A DNA stretch of 23,608 nt, from the IMG/VR virus record IMGVR_UViG_3300021482_000007, positions 1-23,608 of that record, one strand, 5' to 3'. The first letter of the stretch is position 1. Every line of letters begins with the position of its first letter. A program made the position numbers and the translations under genes. The stretch comes from a virus. The notes below the pieces were generated by a model. The model saw only the letters and a program-made list of their open reading frames with translations, made no database searches and was not told the DNA's origin. Positions 1-6,234 of the stretch are shown here, piece by piece.

Positions 1-719
1 TATTGTCCCATATCCAGCACGTAAAAATAGTCCTTGATTATGGCTGAATAGGACTTCTGGAAACTGAATGGATTAGGGATAATTGTTTGTGTGAATGTAT
101 CAATCAATGTGTTGTGGTCTGGTGTTCCTGTAAGTGTAAACCTAAGCTTGATTTTATTCTTTTTGATTAGCTTGACTGCGTTTTCAAACAACTGTGTTTT
201 TGGATTTTTAATTTTTTGGGATTCGTCAAAGACTACAATATCAATAGGTTTGGTCACTTTGTGTAAGCTTTCATAGGTAGTAAGTGTGATGTTTAGATTA
301 TGGCCTTTACTAGCAAAAAATCTTTTGTGCTCGTCTTCCCATTCTCTAAGGACGCTTTTAGGTGCGACTATTAATGGGTTTTTCCCTTTATTCTTTAGCT
401 TCTGGAGTAAAAAAATAATAGACAGGGCAATGACTGTTTTTCCCGCCCCCATAGTCAAATAAAATGCTCCTATCCCACATTTATAGCCTATAAATACTGG
501 TATTCTTTGGAACGGTTTGAGCTTCAATGGAAGTTTAGACAATACAATATCCATTTCCTCTTGATAAGCGTCCTCAAAATGTCCCTTTCCAGAGTTAGCT
601 TTAGCACACATAATTTGGTAGGCTAGAAATCTTTTTCTTTCCTTAACTTCCTCTGGAAGGATAAATGTCCCTTTCCCTTTATAATGTTTCCAGAGTTTTT
701 TCAGATTTTTGCTTGACAT
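1..719 (-). CDS. SF2/SNF2-like DNA helicase, N-terminal part (runs off the left edge)
   Basis: Reading leftward from an ATG at 719 gives an open frame to position 1, so the 3' part is outside the window. The protein has an LKPFQ Q-motif-like start of the helicase domain (about residue 67), Walker A GAGKT (91-95), motif Ia LIVAPKSVLREWEDE (from 116), a DESQ Walker B motif (about 165) followed by KIKNP, and motif III LTGTP (196-200). This order is that of SNF2-like superfamily 2 ATPases, which translocate on DNA and occur in phage replication and recombination blocks. The ribosome site AGGAGAGGAG precedes the ATG; this gene does not use the G-run site common in this block. A perfect 8-bp hairpin (752-770) separates it from the upstream gene. 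The helicase class is well supported; the exact cellular role is inferred. Confidence 0.85.
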   Translation of the reverse strand, partial: MSSKNLKKLWKHYKGKGTFILPEEVKERKRFLAYQIMCAKANSGKGHFEDAYQEEMDIVLSKLPLKLKPFQRIPVFIGYKCGIGAFYLTMGAGKTVIALSIIFLLQKLKNKGKNPLIVAPKSVLREWEDEHKRFFASKGHNLNITLTTYESLHKVTKPIDIVVFDESQKIKNPKTQLFENAVKLIKKNKIKLRFTLTGTPDHNTLIDTFTQTIIPNPFSFQKSYSAIIKDYFYVLDMGQ

Positions 720-751
720 ACATCTCCTCTCCTGTATGGGATTTTTTGGTA

Positions 752-770
752 AGGGCGCTATAAGCGCCCT
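752..770 (-). repeat. Intergenic hairpin AGGGCGCT/AGCGCCCT
   Basis: A perfect 8-bp stem with a 3-nt loop lies just after the stop of the 775-1128 gene. In the leftward transcript it is followed by UUACCAAAAAAU, not by a U tract. On the opposite strand it is followed by CTTTTT, so if it terminates transcription it would do so better for rightward RNA. Confidence 0.6.
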
Positions 771-774
771 CTTT

Positions 775-1128
775 TTAGAGTCCTTTGACTGCAATATAAG
801 GTTTTCTCTCTTTTCTTATCACTGCGTTTGAGCTAGCATACTTCTTATATCCAGTATTTCCAAGTGCCTTTTTTACGGTGTTAAGATTAACAATGATTTC
901 GTCTTTTATAGCTTCAGCGTCGTCTGGTTCCAGTGCTACGTATGGTATTTGCAGCGTGGGATTTGGAGTAACCTTTGTGATTTTTACTTTTCCAATTTCA
1001 GCCTTTTCAAATCCGTTATTTAGTAGCAGTTCTTTTAGTTTGTTAATTTTCCCTTCCAACTCCCTCTTCCTTTTTTCAAGCTCAATTAGTCCTTTTAAAG
1101 CAATTTCCATTTTTTCTTTGTTTAACAT
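775..1128 (-). CDS. Small coiled-coil phage protein, function unknown
   Basis: The 117-residue protein starts with a charged helix (about residues 3-40, rich in Lys, Glu and Leu) that looks like a coiled coil, followed by a mixed region with VALEPDDAEAIKDEI and a basic C-terminus. This layout, a helical hairpin followed by a small folded part, resembles Gp157-like and host-nuclease-inhibitor-like phage proteins, but I see no diagnostic motif and do not assign one. The ATG at 1128 follows AAGGGGGTAAAACC, the G-run ribosome site of this gene block. It lies 15 nt downstream of the previous gene's stop, so the two are probably co-transcribed. Confidence 0.6.
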   Translation of the reverse strand: MLNKEKMEIALKGLIELEKRKRELEGKINKLKELLLNNGFEKAEIGKVKITKVTPNPTLQIPYVALEPDDAEAIKDEIIVNLNTVKKALGNTGYKKYASSNAVIRKERKPYIAVKGL

Positions 1129-1143
1129 GGTTTTACCCCCTTT

Positions 1144-1416
1144 TTAGATTTTTAGGTTTAAAACTTTTTTAAAGCTTTTTTTAATTAAGAGACCCTCTGG
1201 AGTCTCTTTTACCCAGCGTTTTATGTACTTTTTAAAGGCTTCAAGGTCGAAGAATTTCAATAACAAAGCTTCATTTGTAACCTTTCTTTCCAACAATTCA
1301 ACAATAAAGTCGTCCAATGTCCATCCTTCTTTGTATATCCATTCATTTAGCTCCTCTTTACTAAGGTCTGTTTTGAATGGATATACGTGTTTCAATAAGA
1401 CTTCTTTTTTACTCAC
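1144..1416 (-). CDS. Small basic protein of unknown function
   Basis: About 90 residues, rich in Lys and Leu, with no recognised domain. The start is ambiguous. An ATG at 1422 sits directly against the ribosome site GGGGGG (1423-1428), which leaves no spacer, whereas a GTG at 1416 in the same frame has a 6-nt spacer and is preferred here. The ribosome site and start lie inside the last codons of the upstream gene (stop 1409-1411), so the two genes overlap and are probably translationally coupled. It contains the Leu-Glu-Ala encoded by the TTGAAGC word repeated through this block. Confidence 0.5.
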   Translation of the reverse strand: MSKKEVLLKHVYPFKTDLSKEELNEWIYKEGWTLDDFIVELLERKVTNEALLLKFFDLEAFKKYIKRWVKETPEGLLIKKSFKKVLNLKI

Positions 1417-1828
1417 ATACATCCCCCCTTTCTGATTTTAGGATTTCAATTACTTTGTTTATTAAATCCTCGCTTGTTTCTACGGATTTCCAGTCAATTT
1501 CGTCTAAAGGATTATTAAACCAGCTATCCAGATAGTTTATGTATGGTGAGAAATCGTCTTCCCATTCCTGGAGTTTGTTTAAAAGCTCTCTGTGCTCCTC
1601 GTCGTCCTCGTCTAATATGTTTCTTATAGTATTGACAATCTTGTAGAACATCAAAGACATTACTCCATGAAACCAGCTATTGATATCGGTCACGTTCATA
1701 TAGTTATTTTCAATATATTCTCTTATATCCTCTGGATATATCTCTAATAACTCAGCTTTTTCTATCAATTCATTTAATGCTTCTATGTCTAAACTCCCCC
1801 AGTTTAAGACATCTTTTAATTCTAACAT
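1409..1828 (-). CDS. Acidic helical protein of unknown function
   Basis: The 139-residue protein is strongly acidic and predicted helical, with many Trp and Tyr in the second half (EWEDDFSPYINYLDSWF). I recognise no family. The ATG at 1828 follows AAGGGGGTAAGCC. Upstream, between it and the 1910-2599 gene, lie a TGTCAA motif (leftward reading, 1858-1863) and a 12-bp hairpin (1872-1904), the arrangement that recurs at the head of transcription units in this block. Its 3' end overlaps the next gene. Small acidic phage proteins are often inhibitors of host enzymes or DNA mimics, but nothing here proves that. Confidence 0.55.
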   Translation of the reverse strand: MLELKDVLNWGSLDIEALNELIEKAELLEIYPEDIREYIENNYMNVTDINSWFHGVMSLMFYKIVNTIRNILDEDDEEHRELLNKLQEWEDDFSPYINYLDSWFNNPLDEIDWKSVETSEDLINKVIEILKSERGDVCE

Positions 1829-1871
1829 GGCTTACCCCCTTATTTTGTTTTTTATTGTTGACAATTTTCAC

Positions 1872-1904
1872 TAGAAAGAGGGATATAGAGTTTCCCTCTT
1901 TCTA
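1872..1904 (-). repeat. Intergenic hairpin TAGAAAGAGGGA/TCCCTCTTTCTA
   Basis: A perfect 12-bp stem with a 9-nt loop lies right after the stop of the 1910-2599 gene in the leftward direction. No U tract follows in that direction; the sequence continues GUGAAAAUUGUCAAC, which contains the TGTCAA motif. It is better read as a 3'-end stabiliser, processing site or protein site than as an ordinary terminator. Confidence 0.6.
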
Positions 1905-1909
1905 ATGGT

Positions 1910-2599
1910 TTACTTATTTACACATTCAAGTTTAAGGTACTGTTCCTCTTCCAGGTGAAACATTTCACCTGTATGTTTATCAAAGACAAAGTTATTAGCT
2001 TCAAAGTATTCCTTTAAATATTCGTCTGATGTTTGGTATTCCAGCTCCTTGACCAATCTATCATACAATTCTTTTGATATATCCTTACAGAATTCGTCCC
2101 AGTCTTTTTTAAAGTTTTCAATGGCTTCCTCTATCTCTTCAATTGTGATGTCCTCGTATGTTTCTTTCAACTCTTTAATAATAGGTTCTAAGTCCTCGTC
2201 GTAATAATTTTCTATTTCAACGTTGCTGTCTTGGTAGAGATTTCGTCCTGGTTTAGCTTCAATAAAGTATATTATTCCATGTTCCACAAGTGCCTGGACT
2301 ATCCTACCAAATCTCTTATCCCCAAAGTCCTTAGTATATTTTTTGATATCCACTAGCTCACCGCCCCATGCAGCGCCGTCGCTTTGGCAGTATCCGATGG
2401 AAAACTGGATACTATCTTTATCCACTTCAACACCATATTTTTCTTTCATGTCTTCCATAAATCCTTCTATAACTGGATAGTACCAATCAAAGTAGTCTAA
2501 ATTTTCATAATGATTATTTCTTACTTTCTCTTTTATTTCTTCTGGTAGGTCTTGATATTTTACGCATTCGTGTTGTTTTACAATTATGTATTTTTCCAT
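1910..2599 (-). CDS. Conserved phage protein of the 'YCQ.DGA' type
   Basis: The 229-residue acidic protein has a start pattern LPEEIKEKVRNNHYE, then DWYYPVIEGFMEDMKEKYGVEVD and the sequence FSIGYCQSDGAAWGGE (about residues 66-82). A segment of the form 'LSEEAK.KA' followed by 'LSYCQGDGA.F' marks a family of phage proteins that is sometimes annotated, without good evidence, as an antitoxin of a stability system. The C-terminal half is helical and highly charged, ending EYFEANNFVFDKHTGEMFHLEEEQ. The ATG at 2599 follows AAGGGGGTAAAGCT and lies 4 nt beyond the upstream gene's stop, so the two are coupled. Family recognition is fair; its function is unknown. Confidence 0.65.
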   Translation of the reverse strand: MEKYIIVKQHECVKYQDLPEEIKEKVRNNHYENLDYFDWYYPVIEGFMEDMKEKYGVEVDKDSIQFSIGYCQSDGAAWGGELVDIKKYTKDFGDKRFGRIVQALVEHGIIYFIEAKPGRNLYQDSNVEIENYYDEDLEPIIKELKETYEDITIEEIEEAIENFKKDWDEFCKDISKELYDRLVKELEYQTSDEYLKEYFEANNFVFDKHTGEMFHLEEEQYLKLECVNK

Positions 2600-2603
2600 A
2601 GCT

Positions 2604-2831
2604 TTACCCCCTTATTGGTTTAATTTCATATATGGCCTTTTTTGTCCCTTCTGGAGTTTCAATGTAACATAGTACTGCACCGTGCCTTTGGAATATTGCA
2701 GGCTTCCCTTTTTTCTTTTTGGATTCCAGGACAGTCCCTCTATATTTCCTTTTACCACTAACACCTTCAATCAATTCCCCTGGTCTTGGATACCAGTTTT
2801 TTGGTGCTTCAACGGATATAAATTTTGCCAT
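2604..2831 (-). CDS. Small basic protein, possibly a beta-barrel
   Basis: The 75-residue protein is rich in Lys, Gly and Pro and has alternating hydrophobic and charged stretches (GVSGKRKYRGTVLESKKKKG, then AVLCYIETPEGTKKAIYEIKPI). This suggests a small SH3- or OB-like barrel, possibly binding nucleic acid; that is inference from composition only. The ATG at 2831 follows AAGGGGGTGATAGT. It sits 13 nt beyond the end of the upstream gene and 4 nt before the next, in a tight run of genes that includes 1910-2599 and 2845-3249. Confidence 0.55.
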   Translation of the reverse strand: MAKFISVEAPKNWYPRPGELIEGVSGKRKYRGTVLESKKKKGKPAIFQRHGAVLCYIETPEGTKKAIYEIKPIRG

Positions 2832-2844
2832 ACTATCACCCCCT

Positions 2845-3249
2845 TTATATTGTTTTAAAGGCCTTAGTGCCTATGATTTGCCCTCTATCGTTTCTTACAA
2901 CGTATTTCTCTCCAGTATGAGGACTGACAAACATAATTGGCTTCAGTCCCCTATGCATTAGAAGTTTTTTTGCTTTTTCTATAAGGCTTCTATTGCGCTT
3001 GAATTCTAATAGTACTGGTAAAGAAACAATTACAATTGTCTCTTTACCTTCCAGAATTTTTGGTAGTTTTTCTATTATTATCCCTACGTCTTTAAAGTCC
3101 CCCTGGATAAGAGGGATATTTTTGAAACTACCTTTTATGTCCTCGGATTCTATGAGTCTTAAGCTTCCGTGTGATTCAATTGTTAAGATTTTTTTGTTTT
3201 CCTTATACACATTAACGACATGAGGAGTTAGGTTTAATAGTATTTTCAT
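2845..3249 (-). CDS. Conserved phage protein with N-terminal LTPH motif
   Basis: The 134-residue protein begins ILLNLTPHVVNVY. It continues with a SHGSLRL segment, a central VSLPVLLEF strand, and ends with VRNDRGQIIGTKAF. These blocks match a widespread small phage protein that starts 'NLTPH.(L/V)N', has a central 'YIVS.LVA.A' strand and ends with 'VRD..GRIIGC.A(F/L)'. The function of that family is not known to me. Here the central strand-to-C-terminus segment is longer than usual and basic (KRNRSLIEKAKKLLMHRG). The ATG at 3249 follows AAAGGGGGTAAGACA, and the upstream gene ends 4 nt earlier. Confidence 0.7.
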   Translation of the reverse strand: MKILLNLTPHVVNVYKENKKILTIESHGSLRLIESEDIKGSFKNIPLIQGDFKDVGIIIEKLPKILEGKETIVIVSLPVLLEFKRNRSLIEKAKKLLMHRGLKPIMFVSPHTGEKYVVRNDRGQIIGTKAFKTI

Positions 3250-3253
3250 TGTC

Positions 3254-3940
3254 TTACCCCCTTTTTGCTATTTCGTTTAAAAAGAGTTGCCTTAAAAAGT
3301 TTTTAACGTATTTTCTTAAGTTTTTTCTAAACCTTACTCTAACCTTTCGCTTATCTCCTTTGAAGGTTCTTAATATGAGATAGTCGGTTTTATATATTGT
3401 CCCGTCATGAAGGAAATTTGTTTTAATCAAGTTTTCAGATATGTCCTTGCGCCTATCCATGAGCAATCCAAATAAGTCATAACTCCGTACTAGGTTTTTG
3501 ATTTTTTCGTTAAGGCTTCCGTGTACATCTCTACCATCTATTATATTTAATCCTCTTTCTGAGTATGTTACGTCAAAAAATTCTTTCCAAATTCTTTCTA
3601 TATTTAGGTTTTCAAATTGCTTCAATGTCTCTTCGTTAATATCCCGTTGCTTTTGTTTATAAAATCGTTTCAAATATTCGTAGTATGTGAATGGGATTTT
3701 TAAGTATGCATAGTTTTTAAGTATTTTATTCCAAAAACTTATTTTAATTCTTTTTATTAGCTTTGTTTTATAGGCTTCAAATACTTCTGGAGACACAATA
3801 CTTAATTCTAAATTTATGTTTTTAAATTCTTTCTCCAGTAAACTTATATCTTTTTTTATGTCTTTTGCCTTTTTAACCGACTTGTTGTACGCTTTAATCA
3901 GTTTTGTTTTTTCTCTTTCTGGGATTATAATTTTCTCCAT
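3254..3940 (-). CDS. DUF4942-like protein, first of two paralogues
   Basis: The 228-residue protein has an N-terminal helix (MEKIIIPEREKTKLIKAYN), a middle ISFWNKILKN segment, an IWKEFFDV segment, RSYDLFGLLMD, and a C-terminal TDYLILRTFKGDKRKVRVRF strand pair followed by KNLRKYVKNF. The order of helix-rich middle and a final 'YF..R.FKNGN.H..F.R.DLV..LN'-type strand pair resembles DUF4942, a domain found in phages and beside DNA methyltransferases. The match is by eye and tentative. The gene at 4012-4704 is a clear paralogue with the same blocks in the same order. The ATG at 3940 follows AAAGGGGTAAACT; a TGTCGA motif and a 14-bp hairpin lie upstream. Confidence 0.6.
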   Translation of the reverse strand: MEKIIIPEREKTKLIKAYNKSVKKAKDIKKDISLLEKEFKNINLELSIVSPEVFEAYKTKLIKRIKISFWNKILKNYAYLKIPFTYYEYLKRFYKQKQRDINEETLKQFENLNIERIWKEFFDVTYSERGLNIIDGRDVHGSLNEKIKNLVRSYDLFGLLMDRRKDISENLIKTNFLHDGTIYKTDYLILRTFKGDKRKVRVRFRKNLRKYVKNFLRQLFLNEIAKRG

Positions 3941-3973
3941 AGTTTACCCCTTTTTTTCTTTTATTATCGACAT

Positions 3974-4005
3974 ACTGGGATAAGGGATAGCTCCCTTATC
4001 CCAGT
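3974..4005 (-). repeat. Intergenic hairpin, perfect 14-bp stem
   Basis: ACTGGGATAAGGGA pairs perfectly with TCCCTTATCCCAGT across a 4-nt loop, right after the stop of the 4012-4704 gene. The leftward transcript continues AUGUCGAUAAUAAAAG, again the TGTCAA-like motif and an A-rich stretch instead of a U tract. Confidence 0.65.
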
Positions 4006-4011
4006 TATTAC

Positions 4012-4704
4012 TTATTGCTTGCCATATCTTTTGATAAAGTTATTGACATATCTTTGTAATTTTTTCTTAAAGGTTAGTCTTATTTTGTATCTATCCCCCT
4101 TAAATGTTCTCATTTTTAAATAGTCGGTTTCATAAGTGACCCCACTGATTATAAAATTTGCGCTAATAAACTTATTATAGATTTCTCCACTGTTTTTATA
4201 GCCGTCCATTAGCAATCCAAACAGGTCAAAGCTCCATACAACGTCTTTGACCTGTTCGGTCAAGCTTCCATATTCATTGCGAGCGCCTTCAATTTCAATT
4301 GTACGTCCGCCGTGAAAATTCCAGTCAAAGAATTTTACCCATATTTTATGGATACTTGCACAAAATTCTTTCTCAAATTTGTTAAGATTCTCCATGTTAA
4401 TTGGGTATTCTTTCCTTTGGTATATCGCCAAGTTAGCTTTATAAACATTGAATGGGATTCTAAGGTGTAAATATCTATGAAATATCTCGTCCCAGAACGC
4501 CCTTGTGATTTCGCCTTCAATGTCTGTTTGCATAGTTTCAAATAACGCTTGAGATACTGCGTCCATAGACATTTTGATTTTATTTATTATTAGCTCGTTC
4601 AAGTCCCACACGTCTTTTTTAAGGCCTTTTGCTCTTGCAATTGCTTCGTTATAAGCTTCAACCAATTCTTTTTTCTCTTTTTGCTCAATTATAATTTTCT
4701 CCAT
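4012..4704 (-). CDS. DUF4942-like protein, second paralogue
   Basis: The 230-residue protein shares with the 3254-3940 product the start MEKIII, a FWDEIFHRYLHLRIPF segment, IWVKFFDW, SFDLFGLLMDG and the final TDYLKMRTFKGDRYKIRLTF. It is therefore a tandem duplicate that has diverged widely, mostly in the first 60 residues and in the loop after LLMD. DUF4942 is a tentative family assignment. The coding sequence itself contains a perfect 12-bp inverted repeat (4220-4256). The ATG at 4704 follows AAAGGGGGTAAGTC, and upstream is a perfect 14-bp palindromic hairpin carrying the GGTCAA form of the unit-head motif. Confidence 0.6.
   Translation of the reverse strand: MEKIIIEQKEKKELVEAYNEAIARAKGLKKDVWDLNELIINKIKMSMDAVSQALFETMQTDIEGEITRAFWDEIFHRYLHLRIPFNVYKANLAIYQRKEYPINMENLNKFEKEFCASIHKIWVKFFDWNFHGGRTIEIEGARNEYGSLTEQVKDVVWSFDLFGLLMDGYKNSGEIYNKFISANFIISGVTYETDYLKMRTFKGDRYKIRLTFKKKLQRYVNNFIKRYGKQ
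4220..4256 (-). repeat. Hairpin inside a coding region, 12-bp stem
   Basis: AACAGGTCAAAG (4220-4231) and CTTTGACCTGTT (4245-4256) are perfect inverted copies with a 13-nt loop, inside the second DUF4942-like gene. It shows that coding hairpins of this block are not limited to the dense cluster at 7776-9034. Confidence 0.6.
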
Positions 4705-4733
4705 GACTTACCCCCTTTTTGTTTTTTTGTTAT

Positions 4734-4764
4734 TGACCTATGCATATACTATATGCATAGGTCA
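4734..4764 (-). repeat. Intergenic hairpin, perfect 14-bp stem with 3-nt loop
   Basis: TGACCTATGCATAT and ATATGCATAGGTCA flank a 3-nt loop, just after the stop of the 4773-5300 gene. The last bases of the stem in the leftward RNA form GGUCAAUAAC, so the conserved TGTCAATA-type motif overlaps the stem here. Confidence 0.65.
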
Positions 4765-4772
4765 TACATTTG

Positions 4773-5300
4773 TCAAATATTATTTTTCACTTCATTTAAT
4801 ATTTTTTGGAATTTCTCTTTTAACCTTGACATAATTTTTCTAGTTGCTTCAATTTCCTGTTCCAGCGCTTCAATATTTGGGATTATATTGTTTTCAGTTA
4901 TCAAAAGGTCAATTTGGCCTTTTTTTGTGGCTTCAATTTTCCAATCATTGTCTATTGTTATATTTATCCCGCTAATTTTTATTAGTGCGAGATAGTGGAT
5001 TCCAAAGAATAGTCTTAGTTTTTCTGGTAGGATAGGTTTAACGTCACTGACCAATCTTTGATAAGCTTCAATTATACAATCAAAGTCTTTGATATACAGG
5101 TTTGCCTTGTCTAAAATATTTCTCATATCCTCTGGAGTAACTGAATAGAGAGGCTGGTCAAAGACAGTATATCCCTTGTATTTTATTATTAGCTTGTTGT
5201 CCTCACTAAGGGCTTCAAAATTGCCCTTGCAAGCGTAAAAGGGATAATCTGCATAAACTTTATAACGTGCTTCAATGAAAATCTCTTTAATTTTTTCCAT
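4773..5300 (-). CDS. Helical protein of unknown function
   Basis: The 175-residue protein has an alpha/beta-looking first half (KVYADYPFYACKGNFEAL, then a strand-rich YKGYTVFDQPLYSV) and a C-terminal amphipathic helix from about residue 140 (IEALEQEIEATRKIMSRLKEKFQ) that is probably a coiled coil. I recognise no family. More than half of its alanines follow a glutamate, and six of these Glu-Ala pairs are written with the TTGAAGC word. The ATG at 5300 follows AAAGGGGGCAAACT and lies 17 nt beyond the upstream gene's stop. Confidence 0.55.
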   Translation of the reverse strand: MEKIKEIFIEARYKVYADYPFYACKGNFEALSEDNKLIIKYKGYTVFDQPLYSVTPEDMRNILDKANLYIKDFDCIIEAYQRLVSDVKPILPEKLRLFFGIHYLALIKISGINITIDNDWKIEATKKGQIDLLITENNIIPNIEALEQEIEATRKIMSRLKEKFQKILNEVKNNI

Positions 5301-5317
5301 AGTTTGCCCCCTTTATT

Positions 5318-5530
5318 TTAGTCTTTTGTTTCGGTTGGTATTATTGAATACCAGTTACCTTTTTTGTCCTCTTTTGTCTCTAAACTTCCAGAGTCCCAGC
5401 CGTTGAAGTCTTTTTGCTTTTCAATAAATTTTTTTGCTCCTTCTAACTGTCTGAACACTGCAAGCGTTATAGTTTCAATACAGTCATTAAAGTTTTCAGT
5501 GATTTTTTTCTGGACGATATAGATTTTCAT
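5318..5530 (-). CDS. Small phage protein of unknown function
   Basis: The 70-residue protein reads MKIYIVQKK, then ETITLAVFRQLEGAKKFIEKQKD and a C-terminal WYSIIPTE strand. This beta-alpha-beta outline with an '..A.(K/E).(F/Y)I' helix is common in small phage proteins that report a strand-helix-strand fold; no function follows. The ATG at 5530 follows AAAAGGGGTTAAGAT. Upstream lie the TGTCAATATAAA motif and a 15-bp hairpin that form one copy of the long repeat flanking ardA. Confidence 0.5.
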   Translation of the reverse strand: MKIYIVQKKITENFNDCIETITLAVFRQLEGAKKFIEKQKDFNGWDSGSLETKEDKKGNWYSIIPTETKD

Positions 5531-5542
5531 ATCTTAACCCCT

Positions 5543-5620
5543 TTTTTTTCTCTTTTATATTGACATTAAAGCTTAAATTTTTTTATCTGGAATAAGAGAG
5601 AACATCTCTCTTATTCCAGT
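5543..5620 (-). repeat. Long direct repeat copy 1, downstream of ardA
   Basis: About 78 bp here is nearly identical to 6147-6226. In the leftward direction each copy comprises a hairpin with 15-bp arms (5587-5601 and 5605-5619), an A-rich spacer, a TGTCAATATAAAAGAG motif and the beginning of the ribosome-site leader. The copies flank ardA on both sides. A diverged third copy lies at about 6857-6929. Confidence 0.75.
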
Positions 5621-5642
5621 CCTTCACTTATTCCAGATAAAA
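5581..5642 (-). other. Mutually exclusive stems at the ardA stop codon
   Basis: In the leftward RNA, segment 1 (5642-5627, spanning the ardA stop), segment 2 (5619-5605) and segment 3 (5601-5581) share the word CTGGAATAAG or its complement. Segment 3 pairs perfectly with segment 2 (15 bp) or, alternatively, with segment 1 (16 bp, TTTTATCTGGAATAAG with CTTATTCCAGATAAAA). Both cannot form together. A ribosome at the ardA stop would mask segment 1 and favour the 2:3 hairpin. The base complementarity is seen directly; a switching role is inferred. Confidence 0.6.
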
Positions 5643-6131
5643 CACGCCTTTATCTGTTTCAATGTACCCGTCGTGCCTTAAATCATTGCCCAGTGCTTCA
5701 TAATTAATGTAGGGCAATATTTTTTCTGGAATTTCTCCAAGTAGTCCCTCGTCAACGAATTCTCTCGCCAAGTCCTCAAGTGAATAACCCTCATAGTAAG
5801 TAACATCGTCTATGTATTCCAGGGCTTCTGTAGGTTCATATCCCATATGCTCAATTAGAAATTCCAGCTTGTCCTTATCCTCTTGTGACATAGAGGATAA
5901 GGCCTCACCTAATTCTACCAAGTCGTCTATATCCTCATATTCGTCTATTTCCAGGTTTTGCAAGTCAGTTTCATAGTCTGTTATAAAAACTTCTTCTCCC
6001 CCGCCAGCTTCAATGATTTTATTGATTTCTCTTTCTATAGTTTCTTTGTCTAGTGCTTCAAAATCAAGCCATTTTCCTATCAATTTACCTTCATTGTATG
6101 CGTGTAAATTTGTTATAAATACTTTTAACAT
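5628..6131 (-). CDS. ardA: ArdA-type antirestriction protein
   Basis: The 167-residue acidic protein has the ArdA plan: an N-terminal FITNLHAYNEGKLIGKWLDF strand-loop-strand, EEVFITDYETDLQNLEIDEYEDIDDLVELGEAL, a helical middle (EDKDKLEFLIEHMG.EPTEALEYIDDV), then EGYSLEDLAREFVDEGLLGEIPE and a final YINYEALGNDLRHDGYI. ArdA proteins mimic bent DNA and block type I restriction enzymes; length and acidity fit. This suggests that the host carries type I restriction. The ATG at 6131 follows AAAGGGGGTAAAGCT. The gene lies between two near-identical 78-bp repeats and contains a 10-bp coding hairpin (5873-5902). Its last codons (CTG GAA TAA) recur in the hairpin that follows. Confidence 0.9.
   Translation of the reverse strand: MLKVFITNLHAYNEGKLIGKWLDFEALDKETIEREINKIIEAGGGEEVFITDYETDLQNLEIDEYEDIDDLVELGEALSSMSQEDKDKLEFLIEHMGYEPTEALEYIDDVTYYEGYSLEDLAREFVDEGLLGEIPEKILPYINYEALGNDLRHDGYIETDKGVFYLE
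5873..5902 (-). repeat. Hairpin inside ardA, 10-bp stem
   Basis: CCTTATCCTC (5873-5882) and GAGGATAAGG (5893-5902) form a perfect inverted repeat with a 10-nt loop inside the coding sequence. Confidence 0.5.
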
Positions 6132-6146
6132 AGCTTTACCCCCTTT

Positions 6147-6226
6147 ATTTTTTTCTCTTTTATATTGACATTAAATCTCAAAATTTTTTTATCTGGAATA
6201 AGAGAGAACATCTCTCTTATTCCAGT
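6147..6226 (-). repeat. Long direct repeat copy 2, upstream of ardA
   Basis: This is the second copy of the repeat at 5543-5620, with the same 15-bp hairpin (6193-6207 and 6211-6225, loop ACA) and the same TGTCAATATAAAAGAG motif. The two copies differ mainly in a few bases of the AT-rich spacer. Unlike copy 1, the preceding gene's stop region does not supply a competing arm. Confidence 0.75.
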
Positions 6227-6234
6227 TTCTTTTA

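Noticed and set aside
878-1147. Rightward open frames inside the early block (for example 878-1147, 1223-1435, 2719-2961, 2993-3223, 4681-4995)
   Set aside because: They lie opposite better supported leftward genes, lack ribosome sites and have composition typical of antisense frames.
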